From Helicobacter vulpis (GTDB taxonomy: Bacteria; Campylobacterota; Campylobacteria; Campylobacterales; Helicobacteraceae): a stretch of DNA of 64,000 nt. The DNA lies in NCBI RefSeq assembly GCF_003660395.1, contig NZ_QXQT01000002.1, positions 62,001 to 126,000 of the forward strand. Reading direction: 5' to 3'. Positions within the stretch are counted from its first letter, which is position 1. Every line of letters begins with the position of its first letter. The position numbers were made by a program, and so were the translations under genes. The notes below the pieces were generated by a model. The model did no database searches and had not been told where the DNA came from. It worked only from the letters and a program-made list of their open reading frames with translations. Shown piece by piece: positions 17,999 through 27,837 of the stretch.

Positions 17999-18298
17999 AT
18001 GCGTTCGCAATATCGTTTAGTTTTGTTGAAAATTATGGAAATGGGCTGTCGCGTTTCTAGTTCTTTCAAACGCGCCCTCAAAAAACTGAGTAATAACGAT
18101 CTATTTGAGCTATTATCTACAATTTATATTCTACAATCGCAAAGAGTAATCCCTATTAAATATGCTAATCATAGAGTGAAAGGTAATTTAAGTTATCAAG
18201 ATTGTCATGTAAAACCTGATTTAGTATTGATTTATCGCTCGGTGGGTGCGTCTTTAGAATTAGCGCGCTTGGGCAAGCATAATAAGGTATTCAAGTAG
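17999..18298 (+). CDS. YafQ/RelE-type mRNA interferase toxin, solitary
   Basis: The 99-residue product has the pattern of ribosome-dependent endoribonucleases of the YafQ/HP0894 group: an N-terminal SSSFKRALKKL helix, ANHRVKGNLSYQDCHVKPD and LVLIYRSVG...LELARLGKHNKVF. ATG 17999 follows AAAGGA. Such toxins cleave translated mRNA and need an adjacent antitoxin, usually just upstream and overlapping, but no antitoxin-sized frame precedes it here. It is more A+T-rich than its surroundings, suggesting acquisition. It sits exactly between the two halves of the broken permease gene. Residual activity is uncertain without the antitoxin. Confidence 0.75.
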   Translation: MRSQYRLVLLKIMEMGCRVSSSFKRALKKLSNNDLFELLSTIYILQSQRVIPIKYANHRVKGNLSYQDCHVKPDLVLIYRSVGASLELARLGKHNKVFK

Positions 18299-18324
18299 TT
18301 TTTAGTATTGCTCTACATTATTAT

Positions 18325-18980
18325 AGACGTGTGGGGCTATTTTATTAGCCGCCTTAAGCCCCAACACCCCGCCCGTGTGGCTTGCGCTTTTGCCCCTTTT
18401 ATGCGTGGTGTGCGCCTTGAATGTCTTTAAACTCTCTGTCATTTACGCCCTCTTAGGTGGGATTATTTTAATTTTGCTCTTGAGCATGCGGCACTATAAG
18501 GCCTTCGTAGGGGCGATCAATGCAGGGGCAAAGGATTCGATTCTAGCCCTCATCAACACCTGTGCGGCGGTGGGCTTTGGCTCCGTGGTGAAAGTGATGC
18601 CTAGCTTCCAAACTTTAGCCAATCACTTTTTAAGTACCAAGTTCAATCCCCTCATCACAGAAGCCATCACAATTAATATTCTAGCGGGGGCGACTGGCTC
18701 GGCCTCAGGGGGCATGGGCATCGCCCTAGAAAGCCCTAGGGGCAAAATACGCCGCTCTTGCCACAAGCGCACACATCCCCCTGGAGTTGTTCCACAGGGT
18801 CGCCTCTATTTCTTCAGGTGGGCTAGATGCCCTGCCCCATAATGGGGCGGTGCTCACCTTGCTCACCATCACAGGGATGACTCACAAGCAAAGCTATAAG
18901 GACATTGCTGTTGTGGCGGTGATCATCCCCATTTTGCCCTAGTGGTGGGGATGCTCTTGGCTAGTGTGGGGATTTATTAA
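18325..18980 (+). pseudogene. GntP-family permease, 3' fragment with two frameshifts
   Basis: The frame reads PPVWLALLPLLCVVCALN, then NTCAAVGFGSVVKVMPSF and ITINILAGATGSASGGMG, all typical of the C-terminal half of GntP permeases. One extra base near 18735 forces a shift to reach HIPLELFHRVASISSGGLD, LPHNGAVLTLLTITGMTHK and YKDIAVVAV; a second shift near 18940 is needed to reach the natural end LVVGMLLASVGIY at 18980. The middle of the permease is missing, replaced by the TauE fragment and toxin gene. The gene is dead. Confidence 0.8.
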
Positions 18981-19026
18981 GACATGATTGTCCAATCTTT
19001 GTTTTCTAGGCAAAAACTGAGGGCGA

Positions 19027-20595
19027 TTAAAGCTTGGTTTCTAACAGCCTTTTGGTATAGGGGTTTTTGGGCGCGCTAAAGACGCTCTCTACACTCCCGC
19101 TCTCCACCACCCGCCCCTTTTCTACGACCAAGACAAAATCACAAATGCTCTCGATCACATCTAAATCATGGCTAATAAAAAGATAGCTTAGATCGAGCTT
19201 TTCTTGCAATTCTAATAACAAACCCAGCACCACCTTTTGCATGCTCTTATCCAGCGCTGAGGTGGGTTCATCCATCACCACCACTTGGGGGTGCAAGAGG
19301 ATCGCCCGGGCGATCGCCACGCGTTGGCGTTGCCCCCCGCTGAGCTCAAAGGGGTAGTAAGTGAGATATTTTGCCTCCAAGCCCACCGCCTCTAAGCTAG
19401 CTTGCGCGGCTTGTATACTCCCCTTACCCCCCACTCCATGAAACGCCTCTAGTAAGATTTCTTGCACACTCCAACGCGGGTTTAAGGAGGCATAGGGGTT
19501 TTGAAACACCATTTGTAAAGACTTGCGGTAGGGCTTAAAACTCTTGCGATTGAGCTGACTCACACTCTGCCCTAAGACAAATTGCTCCCCTACTGAGGCG
19601 ATGAGCTTTAAAATCCCTAGAGCGAGCGAACTCTTCCCGCTCCCGCTCTCCCCGATAATCCCCAAAGTTTGGCGCGCATGCAGGCATAAATTCACCCCCT
19701 GGATGGCGATGCGCACCTTATTAGCCCCTAAAAAGCGTTTTTGCACATAATGCACCCCAAAATCTTGTAATCTTAGGGTTTCTTGCCCCTGTTGTAGGGG
19801 TTTTTTGTGCGGGAGATGGCGCGCTTCTAAGAGTAGCCTTGTTGTGGGGTGGGCGGGGTGTTTGAATAAAGTGTCAATCGCGTTGTGTTCGCACAGCTGC
19901 CCGCCCTGCAAGACATAGACATATTCAGCCAACCACTGCACCGCGCCTAGATCATGGCTGATGAGCAAGATCGCCATGTGGTTTTGTATGCTTAGAGTTT
20001 TAAGCAATTCTAAAATCTGCATTTGTACCTGTGCGTCTAGGGCGGTGGTGGGTTCATCACAGATCAAGAGCTTGGGGCGGTTGATAATGCTCATCGCGAT
20101 CGCCACACGCTGGTTTTGCCCCCCACTGAGTTGGTAAGGGTAACGCTCTAGCAAGTCCATCCCCAAGCCCACTTGATTCATCGCCTCTTCAAGACGGGTG
20201 GCAAACTCTTGTTTGGGGCAGCTTTGGTGCAGGCGCAAGCTCTCAGTAATTTGGGTTTTGATCTTGTGGAGGGGGTTGAGTGCGCTTAGGGGCTCTTGAG
20301 CGATGTAGGCGATGTCCTTACCCCTGATGGCGCGCAATTGCGCGGGCTTTAAGCCCAAGAGGTCTTGATCTTCAAAGAGAATCTTACCCCTTAGGGGGCG
20401 CACAAGGGGGGTGAGTTGCAAAATCAAACGGGCTAGTGAGCTCTTCCCGCTCCCACTCTCCCCCACTAGAGCCACTCTTTGTGCCTTCTCTATTTTAATG
20501 CTAATGTCTTGTAATAAGAAATCCTGCCCCACGCGCGCGCTCACGCGATCCAAGCGCAACAACGGGCTATTTGAAATTGGTGGCATCAAAGGCAT
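19027..20595 (-). CDS. Oligopeptide ABC transporter, fused double ATPase (OppD-OppF type)
   Basis: This 522-residue protein has two complete ABC cassettes in tandem. The first has Walker [10 protein letters not shown] near residue 43 and LSGGQNQRVAIAMS with CDEPTTALD; the second has GESGSGKSS near 320 and [14 protein letters not shown] with MDEPTSALD. Such YejF-like fusions energise oligopeptide import. The start at 20595 follows GGAAGGAG and overlaps the permease gene by 29 bp. The pair matches H. pylori HP0250-HP0251. No binding protein or second permease gene is adjacent in this window. Confidence 0.9.
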   Translation of the reverse strand: MPLMPPISNSPLLRLDRVSARVGQDFLLQDISIKIEKAQRVALVGESGSGKSSLARLILQLTPLVRPLRGKILFEDQDLLGLKPAQLRAIRGKDIAYIAQEPLSALNPLHKIKTQITESLRLHQSCPKQEFATRLEEAMNQVGLGMDLLERYPYQLSGGQNQRVAIAMSIINRPKLLICDEPTTALDAQVQMQILELLKTLSIQNHMAILLISHDLGAVQWLAEYVYVLQGGQLCEHNAIDTLFKHPAHPTTRLLLEARHLPHKKPLQQGQETLRLQDFGVHYVQKRFLGANKVRIAIQGVNLCLHARQTLGIIGESGSGKSSLALGILKLIASVGEQFVLGQSVSQLNRKSFKPYRKSLQMVFQNPYASLNPRWSVQEILLEAFHGVGGKGSIQAAQASLEAVGLEAKYLTYYPFELSGGQRQRVAIARAILLHPQVVVMDEPTSALDKSMQKVVLGLLLELQEKLDLSYLFISHDLDVIESICDFVLVVEKGRVVESGSVESVFSAPKNPYTKRLLETKL

Positions 20596-21583
20596 CGCGC
20601 ACTCCTTCCCCGATAAAAACTAGAATAGACAATAATAGCGCGATCGCAAAAAAGCCCACTAAGGCTAAATGCGGGGCGTAAAGATTGTTCTTGCCCTGTT
20701 CTAAAAGTTCCCCTAAAGACGCGCTCCCAATGGGCATGCCAAAGCCCAAGAAATCTAAACTTGCCAACGCCCCTATACTGCCGGCCATGATAAAGGGGAT
20801 GTAGGTCGTGGTCGCCACCATCGCATTGGGCAGAATATGATAGAAAATCACGCGCGCATCGCTCACCCCTAAAGCATAAGAAGCGCGCACATAGTCCATA
20901 TTGCGCCCCCTGAAAAACTCGGTGCGCACCACTTGGGCTAAACCCATCCAAGAAAAGGCTAGCACCAAAGCTAAGAGCCACCAAAAGCTAGGGGTGAACA
21001 TGCTTGAAAGAATGATGAGTAAAAATAACATGGGGATTCCGCTCCAGATCTCTATAAAGCGTTGCCCTAAGAGGTCTAAAAGCCCCCCATAATAGCCTTG
21101 AAACGCCCCCACCCCCACGCCTACCACCACGCTAAAAGCACTCAATAACAGCGCAAAGAGGATAGAAACCCGGTAGCCATAGACAAGCCTTGCCAACACA
21201 TCGCGGGCTTGATCGTCTGTGCCCAGCCAATGTTGCCAACTAGGCGGGGTGGGCGCGCTCTGCTTTAAATCCATCACAATGGTGTCGTAAGAATAGGGGA
21301 TCAGAGGGCGAATCACAAACGCGTCTTTGAGGAGGTGGTTTTTGACATAGGGGTCGTTATAATCCGCGCTGGTGTAAAAGTCCCCCCCAAAAGCGGTTTC
21401 TGGGTAATCTTTAAAGATGGGGAAATACGCTTTGTGATCCTTATAGATGAATAAGGGCTTGTCATTCACCCACAACTCCGCGCCCAAGCAGAGCACGAAC
21501 AAAACAAGGAAGAGCACCAACGCCCACAACGCCCGCCTATTCTCCTTAAACGCCCGCCAACGCCTCGCATGTACACTCACCAC
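20567..21583 (-). CDS. oppC: Oligopeptide ABC transporter permease (OppC/YejE type)
   Basis: The 338-residue inner-membrane permease has an N-terminal helix (about 20-40), a long periplasmic insert with HWLGTDDQARDVLARL, several further helices and the EAA-type loop (YVRASYALGVSDARVIFYHILPN split over about residues 232-254). The long insert is typical of YejE/OppC. It starts at a GTG preceded by AAGGGG. Together with the downstream ATPase gene it forms half of an oligopeptide importer; the remaining subunits are presumably encoded elsewhere, as in H. pylori. Confidence 0.9.
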   Translation of the reverse strand: MVSVHARRWRAFKENRRALWALVLFLVLFVLCLGAELWVNDKPLFIYKDHKAYFPIFKDYPETAFGGDFYTSADYNDPYVKNHLLKDAFVIRPLIPYSYDTIVMDLKQSAPTPPSWQHWLGTDDQARDVLARLVYGYRVSILFALLLSAFSVVVGVGVGAFQGYYGGLLDLLGQRFIEIWSGIPMLFLLIILSSMFTPSFWWLLALVLAFSWMGLAQVVRTEFFRGRNMDYVRASYALGVSDARVIFYHILPNAMVATTTYIPFIMAGSIGALASLDFLGFGMPIGSASLGELLEQGKNNLYAPHLALVGFFAIALLLSILVFIGEGVRDAFDATNFK

Positions 21584-21666
21584 AACAACCCCTTTTAGCG
21601 ATGCGTTATTCTAGCGCAAACAAACACCAAAAGGGCTGAGTCAAGTGTGTTTAGAACTTTTTTTAT

Positions 21667-23733
21667 TTAGAACTTTTTCTTATTGGTGTCCTCTAAGATG
21701 TTGCTAGCAATGTGTTCTACATCTTGGCTAATGTTCAGGCATTCGTTGGCAATCTGCATATTGCGAGTCAGGTTCGTATCAAAACGCGCGATGATTTGGT
21801 TAATACTGAGCACCGCATCGGCCTGTTCTTTGATCGCGTTGGAATTATCTGCGATGCTTTGTACCAAGACATTAATATTAGACTCAATTTCGCCCAAAGA
21901 CTTTTGGGTGCGCTCGGCCAGTTTGCGCACTTCATCAGCCACCACGGCAAAGCCACGCCCATGTTCGCCCGCTCTAGCCGCTTCAATAGCCGCATTGAGG
22001 GCTAGCAAATTGGTTTGATCGGCGATGTCGCGAATCACATCCACCACGCTTTTGATCTCTTCGCTTTGGGCGATCATGCTATCACTCTTATCGCTCACAT
22101 CGCTAATACGCTGGGTGATCACTTCGATGTTTTGGGTGGTGTGCTTGACTTCGGCAGATTGTTGGGCGGAGTTTTCCATGAGTTTGTCCATGCTCTCCTT
22201 GAGGCCTGAGGCTTTGGCCCCCAAGCTGTTGGCGAAGTCTAAAGAAATTTGTAACATCCTGGTGATCTCTGCGCCTAGGCGGTTGATGGCCAGTTCCACG
22301 TCCCCGTGCGCGGGCTCGATCTTATGGGTGAAATCCAAGTTTTGATACGCGCGCACCACGTCTAAAATCTTATTGATGTCCGCGCCAATGTTCTTTTCTA
22401 AACCCGTGATCATGGAATGCAAGGTGAAGAGGAGATCGCACAGTTGGGGGGTACACCCCTGTTTGCATTCCAAATTCTTAGAGACGATGATCCCTTTTTC
22501 CACATTGGTGGCGTTCAAAGTCGCGTGCGCCACCATGGCGTTGTCCGCTTCAAAAGTGGCTTGGACACGCTTGATATTGGCAATGATCTGCTGGGCCATT
22601 AAGCCGATCTCATCGTTGTAGCGCACGGGATAGGTGGGGATTTTGGTCTCTTGTTCGTGTTGGATGAGCTTGAAAAAGGCGCGCAACATAGTAAACATGC
22701 GCTCTAAACGCTTGATGACTTGGCTATAGACAAAGAAAGAAATCGCCAGCCCTACAAAGGCTAATGTCAACAACCCGCCCACGATGATGACCTTGCGCAT
22801 GGTGTAGAGATCCTTTAAAACCTCGTCTTTGGCTATGCTCGCGCCCACAACCCAATTATAATTGGCATTGGGTAGGATCGAATTATAGGGCTTAAGGGCA
22901 TAAAGAACCACCAGCATCTCTTTTTGGGTAACATCGCTGTACCAATTGAGTATTTTGGTAGTTTTGGATTGGGCGTGCTCTCTAAAATCTAAAATCTCTT
23001 GGGTGCGCGCATCGCGCATGATGTCCTTGAACTGCTTGCCTTGTAGACTATGATTGGCTTGCAGGGCTAGGATGTCGTTGGTGCGTCCGATCAAAAACCC
23101 GTTTTGGCCATTGTTGGGGAAAAACTGGTTTTGGAGACGCTCAAAATCTGTAAAAACCCCCACCACGGCGACCATCTTGCCACGGATTTTAACCGGGACC
23201 GCGATGATATTGCCAAAGATCCTATTCCCGCCTAATAGGGGTGTAAAGTAGGTTTTGCTTCTAGCGTTTTCTTGGGTTTTCAAGACCGCTTGCACGGGCT
23301 CATAACTTAAAATATTGGGGTCATCGTGGTAGAACTGGATCTTTTCATTCTTGCCTTTAAACGCCCCAACACTACTGGTTGGTTGCCACTTTGCATCCAG
23401 CGTTACTAAGAAGGCTTCGCGAATATGCCCTCTTTCATCAGTTTGGATGAGATTTACGAGCATGTCCTGTATTTTGGTGTCTTCTTTTAAAATTTGGGGG
23501 GCAGAGGCGACATAACCGGCAAAATTGGAAATAGCATGCGCGATAGAACCCAAGGCGTGGACCACATTATTGGCCTTGATGATGGTCTGTTCTTTGAGAA
23601 TGGCGCGCGCATTGCGATTCATCGTGATGTTGGCGTTGGTGAGCAAAACAAACCCCAGCACCCCAAAGAGCACAAAGAGGACCACGGAAATGACTAAAAC
23701 AATCTTAGTGCCTAATTTTAGATTCGTAAACAT
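21667..23733 (-). CDS. Methyl-accepting chemotaxis protein 1 (dCache-type chemoreceptor)
   Basis: This 688-residue inner-membrane receptor has TM1 at about 10-30, a periplasmic ligand domain of double-Cache type up to about 305, TM2 at about 312-336, then a cytoplasmic region with the conserved signalling tip [20 protein letters not shown] and [17 protein letters not shown] Cys-rich [10 protein letters not shown] insert lies between the HAMP region and the signalling domain. It resembles the H. pylori TlpA/TlpC class. ATG 23733 follows AAGGAGA. A 7-copy 8-bp repeat lies 79 bp upstream. The ligand is unknown. Confidence 0.92.
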   Translation of the reverse strand: MFTNLKLGTKIVLVISVVLFVLFGVLGFVLLTNANITMNRNARAILKEQTIIKANNVVHALGSIAHAISNFAGYVASAPQILKEDTKIQDMLVNLIQTDERGHIREAFLVTLDAKWQPTSSVGAFKGKNEKIQFYHDDPNILSYEPVQAVLKTQENARSKTYFTPLLGGNRIFGNIIAVPVKIRGKMVAVVGVFTDFERLQNQFFPNNGQNGFLIGRTNDILALQANHSLQGKQFKDIMRDARTQEILDFREHAQSKTTKILNWYSDVTQKEMLVVLYALKPYNSILPNANYNWVVGASIAKDEVLKDLYTMRKVIIVGGLLTLAFVGLAISFFVYSQVIKRLERMFTMLRAFFKLIQHEQETKIPTYPVRYNDEIGLMAQQIIANIKRVQATFEADNAMVAHATLNATNVEKGIIVSKNLECKQGCTPQLCDLLFTLHSMITGLEKNIGADINKILDVVRAYQNLDFTHKIEPAHGDVELAINRLGAEITRMLQISLDFANSLGAKASGLKESMDKLMENSAQQSAEVKHTTQNIEVITQRISDVSDKSDSMIAQSEEIKSVVDVIRDIADQTNLLALNAAIEAARAGEHGRGFAVVADEVRKLAERTQKSLGEIESNINVLVQSIADNSNAIKEQADAVLSINQIIARFDTNLTRNMQIANECLNISQDVEHIASNILEDTNKKKF

Positions 23734-23811
23734 GCCATCTCTCCTTAAAGACTGTTGGGCGCTTCAAACACCCCGAAGGGTTCAATCTCTAACAGGGACA
23801 AAAACACAGGT

Positions 23812-23867
23812 GAGCTGGTGAGCTGGTGAGCTGGTGAGCTGGTGAGCTGGTGAGCTGGTGAGCTGGT
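23812..23867. repeat. Tandem repeat (GAGCTGGT)7
   Basis: Seven perfect copies of an 8-bp unit run from 23812 to 23867, bordered by partial matches (GGT before, GGGTG after). The array lies between the stop of the upstream chemoreceptor gene (23887) and the start of the downstream one (23733), where it would be part of the promoter or 5' leader of receptor 1. Repeat number could change by slippage. No coding frame uses it. Confidence 0.97.
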
Positions 23868-23886
23868 GGGTGTAGCATATTTTACC

Positions 23887-25944
23887 TTAAAATTTCTTTT
23901 TACTGGTGTCATCTAGGATATCCGTGGCAATGGTTTCGATGTCCTTGCTAATCAAGAGGCATTTGTTGGCAATGTCTACATTATGGCTTAAATTTACATC
24001 AAATTGGGTGATGAATTTATTGATGCCCAACACTGCGTCTGCCTGCTCCTTGATCGCGCTGGAGTTCTCTGCGATGCTTTGTACCAAGACATTAATATTA
24101 GACTCAATTTCGCCCAAAGACTTTTGGGTGCGCTCGGCCAGTTTGCGCACCTCATCAGCCACCACGGCAAAGCCACGCCCATGTTCGCCCGCGCGCGCGG
24201 CTTCGATAGAGGCGTTCAGGGCTAATAAATTGGTTTGATCGGCAATCTCTGAGATCATTTCTACAACATTTTTGATCTCATGACTTTGGGCGATCATGCT
24301 ATCGCTCTTATTGCTCACATCGCTAATACGCTGGGTGATCGCCTCGATGCTGTGGGTGGTGTGCTTGATCTCTGCGGACTGCTGGGTGGACTTAGCGACC
24401 AATGTCTCCATGCTGTGATTCAAGCCTAGACATTTGTCATTGAGAATCTTGGCAAAGTCTGAAGACGTGCGCAACATTCTAATGATCTCCGTGCCTAGCT
24501 GGTTGGTGGCGATTTCAAAATCCCCTTTGGCACGCTGGAGTTTGGACGTGAAGTCCAAATCTTGATAGGCGCGCACCACTTCTAAGATATGGTTTAAATC
24601 CGCGCCCACGCGTTTCTCTAAGAAATCTATCATGGTGTTGATGGTCTGTATCAGCTTGGCGACATTGGGGGTGCTAGCTCTAGCATGGATGCGCTGGGTG
24701 ATGCGGCCCTGTTCTACTGCGGAGGCCACAGAGATCACATCGGCTAAGATTTCGTTATCGCTTTGAAAATTCGTCTGAATTCTCAAGACATTCTCATTAA
24801 TGCTAGCGAGCATGTGGCCTATTTCGTCATGATAGCCAGATTCATGAAAGGTGATGGACACCTCTTTGTGGCTGAGTAATTGGAAAAAGCGATCTAAAGT
24901 GCCAGAAACGCATTGTATGCGCTTAACGATGCTGTAATGGATGTATAAAAAGACCGCGCTCATCGTGAGGGCGAGCATGATCGCGATGATGATGACGATC
25001 TCCCAGCGCATTTTATCGATGTGTTTTTGTAAATCTTTTTTGGAAATCACTGCCCCAATCATCCAATTATGCCCCTGTTTGATCGTTTTAAAGGGGTGGA
25101 ATGTGTACAGAGCAAAGATCGCCTCTGATTTGAGGACATCAGAATAAAAGATGTTATGGGTCATGGTATTTTCTTGAGCTTTTTCTCTAAACTCTTCAAT
25201 TGCCTTAGCTTCGCGGGTCTTCATCACGTCATGGAAGGTCTTGCCCTGCAAGCTGTGATCACGATTGATCGCCAAGATGCGATTCCCCCCTCCCATGAAA
25301 AATCCATTATCACTCGTACTGGTAGGAAAATACGTATCCTGCAACATTTCCATGTTGATGAAAATCCCAGCCACCGCCACCAAGTTTTTTTTAGAATCAA
25401 AGATAGGCATGGCAATGGTTGTCCCAAAACGCGTTGTACCATTGACAAGGGGGGTAAAATCCACTCGAGAGCGGATGGGTTTGGGGTCTTGTATAACCTG
25501 AGCCACTAGGGGGGATTGCAAAATCAAGGGAGCATTGTGGAAAAATTCGACCGTTTCATCGGGTTCTTCAAATGCCGTATAGCTCTTGATGGGCTGTTTA
25601 TTTTGCAAAAACACCAGCCACGCTTCGCGTACAAAATGCTTGTTCAACACAAGCTTTTCGACATTGTGTGAGAGCGCTTGATCAGAAGCCTTTTGCAATA
25701 AAGAAAACCCGTCATCAGAAAAATAAGCGACATAATGCGCCAAAGACTGGGCAAGGCTATTGAGCTCTAAGACGATCATTTTAGCCCTGTTTAGAGCTTG
25801 GCTCTGCACTGTCTTATCTGCATCATTGACGAGCATTTCTGTTGTTTCGTGAATGAAATACGCCCCCACGAGGGCGAAAGAAATGACCAAGATGATGGAG
25901 TTCATCAAAACGCTTCTGACCCCTAGCTTGAGATTTTTAAACAC
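23887..25944 (-). CDS. Methyl-accepting chemotaxis protein 2 (dCache-type chemoreceptor)
   Basis: The 685-residue tandem paralogue of the preceding receptor has TM1 at about 13-32, a periplasmic Cache-type sensor, TM2 near 313-335 ([18 protein letters not shown]) and the signalling tip [20 protein letters not shown]. The sensor differs strongly from receptor 1 while the signalling DNA is almost identical, so the two should feed the same CheA/CheW arrays with different ligands. Both proteins end in KKKF. ATG 25944 follows AGGAGA. It is transcribed in the same direction as, and upstream of, receptor 1. Confidence 0.92.
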   Translation of the reverse strand: MFKNLKLGVRSVLMNSIILVISFALVGAYFIHETTEMLVNDADKTVQSQALNRAKMIVLELNSLAQSLAHYVAYFSDDGFSLLQKASDQALSHNVEKLVLNKHFVREAWLVFLQNKQPIKSYTAFEEPDETVEFFHNAPLILQSPLVAQVIQDPKPIRSRVDFTPLVNGTTRFGTTIAMPIFDSKKNLVAVAGIFINMEMLQDTYFPTSTSDNGFFMGGGNRILAINRDHSLQGKTFHDVMKTREAKAIEEFREKAQENTMTHNIFYSDVLKSEAIFALYTFHPFKTIKQGHNWMIGAVISKKDLQKHIDKMRWEIVIIIAIMLALTMSAVFLYIHYSIVKRIQCVSGTLDRFFQLLSHKEVSITFHESGYHDEIGHMLASINENVLRIQTNFQSDNEILADVISVASAVEQGRITQRIHARASTPNVAKLIQTINTMIDFLEKRVGADLNHILEVVRAYQDLDFTSKLQRAKGDFEIATNQLGTEIIRMLRTSSDFAKILNDKCLGLNHSMETLVAKSTQQSAEIKHTTHSIEAITQRISDVSNKSDSMIAQSHEIKNVVEMISEIADQTNLLALNASIEAARAGEHGRGFAVVADEVRKLAERTQKSLGEIESNINVLVQSIAENSSAIKEQADAVLGINKFITQFDVNLSHNVDIANKCLLISKDIETIATDILDDTSKKKF

Positions 25945-25953
25945 AACTCTCCT

Positions 25954-27837
25954 TTACCAACTCCGCTTCAAATCGCTAGGCACACTCTCTAAATACACAC
26001 TCTGAGAGGGGAAAGCAAAACTCAAGCCCAATTCTTCGACAATGCGCATGATCTCTAGCATGACATTTTCTTTCACCGCCAACCACTCTCCCCACACCAC
26101 AGTTTTAGAAAAACAATATACTAAAATATTGATGGAGCTGTCCCCAAAATTGTCCACATAGACAAAGAGATTAGATTTATAGCCCATCAAATCGTCCATA
26201 GACACGATGTGTTCGCGATCCATGATGTAGTCATGCTGGGCGTTGAGCTCGCGCTTGGCAGACGCGTCTAAATCGGCGTATCGAGCGATGTGGGGGTGTT
26301 GTTCTAACATGGTGCGGATCGCCAACACGCATTTAGCTAAGTTCTCGCGCGAAGACCCATAAGTCAACCCGATATTCATTTTAATGCGCCGCCCCACTTT
26401 GCGCCGATTCCAGTTGCGAATCGATTTGCCCGCAAGCTCAGAATTGGGCACGAACAATAGCGCGTTGTCAAAGCCCCTTACTGTAGTGCGTCTAAGCCCC
26501 ATCTCTACTACAGTGCCTTCTACTTCTCCGCACACAATCCAATCCCCCTGCCCAAAGGAATTATCCAAGAGCAAGATCACGGAGGCGAAGAAATTAGCCA
26601 ACAAGTCCTTCACGGCTAACGCCACAGCCAAGCCGCCAATGCCCAGCGAAGCGATGATGGCCGAGATATTAAAGCCTAGTTGCTTCAACACGGCTAAGAT
26701 GATGATGATCACAATGAAGAAATAGGCCACTTTTAAAATCAAATTCACCACCTCGCGTCTAAAACCATTGCGTTTAGAAGCCAAGCTTGCCAAAAGAGCT
26801 GCCCCATAGGCTTTAAACAGGGCAATTCCTAGCCAACCTAGCAAGCAGATGTAGATCACTCCTAAATACATGTTGAATTTGAGGGGGGCGGGCTGGGGGT
26901 AGTATAAAATATCTATGGAGATGTCAAAGCTGTAAATGAGTAAGAAAGTAGAGATGGGGGCTAGAATGCTGTCGCGGACTTTCTGCTGGACTTGTTGATC
27001 CTTGCGGCTGAAGCGCACGAAGAGATCGAGCACCTTCATAAAAAGCGCGGTGGCGAGCTTTCTAAATGTGAGTAAGATCAACAAGAGCGCTAGGGAGAGA
27101 AAAATCTTTGCGCTTTGGAGTCCATGCGAACTTGGAAAAATGGCGTTGATGACCCCGGCAATGCGATCCAAGATCCAATGCATGTCGATGTTGAATAGCA
27201 CATTTTTAGAGAGCACCTGGGAGGGGTGGGCTTGGATATAGTGGAGCACCTCTAGATAGGTTTTGAGTTTGAGCTTGTAATTATTGAGGCTTTCTTGAAG
27301 CTGGTGCAACTTGAGCGCGTCTAAGTCAGGGGGGAGGACATAACTTTTAGCCGCCGCGCTCTCTAATTTGAGCAAGATCACCATGCTAAGGTTTTTGACA
27401 TCTTTTTCTTGGCTAAAGAAGTCTAAAGAGGTGCGCAATTTTTCCAAGAAATCATAAATCTGTTGATCAGCTTCTAGGCTCTTGAGCTCTAGGGTGCTCA
27501 ATACATATGTGTACAGATCGTTATTTTTACTGCTTTTGAGCAACACCTGCTTGAGATGCGCCTGCTGCTTTAAATTCTGGTCGATATCAATGCCGATATG
27601 TTCTTGGCTATTGAGCAGGCGCAGAGCAAAGGTGTGGATGAGATCGTTTTTTTGATCGCTATAAAGGGGGACTTCTGAGCGTTTGATGGGGTCTTTTTCA
27701 TAGCGCGCGATCACCTGGTTAAGCTGGCTGATCTGCTTTAAAAGCAAGTAGAGATCGATAGTATCGGGATCGCTTTCAGCCCGCACAACCCCCAACAAGC
27801 ACAGACAGCAGAGTAAAAACGCGCGCACAATTGCCAT
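25954..27837 (-). CDS. MscS-type mechanosensitive channel, large
   Basis: The 627-residue protein has a signal peptide (to about residue 20, VVRAES), a long helical periplasmic domain, several membrane helices and the MscS beta domain with GQGDWIVCGEVEGTVVEMG and RTTVRGFDNALLFVPNSEL. The pore-lining helix is Gly/Ala-rich (ASLGIGGLAVALAVKDLLAN). It probably releases solutes on osmotic downshift; H. pylori has a comparable protein (HP0415). Its start overlaps the murD stop as TGATG, so it is co-expressed with cell-wall synthesis genes. Confidence 0.9.
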   Translation of the reverse strand: MAIVRAFLLCCLCLLGVVRAESDPDTIDLYLLLKQISQLNQVIARYEKDPIKRSEVPLYSDQKNDLIHTFALRLLNSQEHIGIDIDQNLKQQAHLKQVLLKSSKNNDLYTYVLSTLELKSLEADQQIYDFLEKLRTSLDFFSQEKDVKNLSMVILLKLESAAAKSYVLPPDLDALKLHQLQESLNNYKLKLKTYLEVLHYIQAHPSQVLSKNVLFNIDMHWILDRIAGVINAIFPSSHGLQSAKIFLSLALLLILLTFRKLATALFMKVLDLFVRFSRKDQQVQQKVRDSILAPISTFLLIYSFDISIDILYYPQPAPLKFNMYLGVIYICLLGWLGIALFKAYGAALLASLASKRNGFRREVVNLILKVAYFFIVIIIILAVLKQLGFNISAIIASLGIGGLAVALAVKDLLANFFASVILLLDNSFGQGDWIVCGEVEGTVVEMGLRRTTVRGFDNALLFVPNSELAGKSIRNWNRRKVGRRIKMNIGLTYGSSRENLAKCVLAIRTMLEQHPHIARYADLDASAKRELNAQHDYIMDREHIVSMDDLMGYKSNLFVYVDNFGDSSINILVYCFSKTVVWGEWLAVKENVMLEIMRIVEELGLSFAFPSQSVYLESVPSDLKRSW

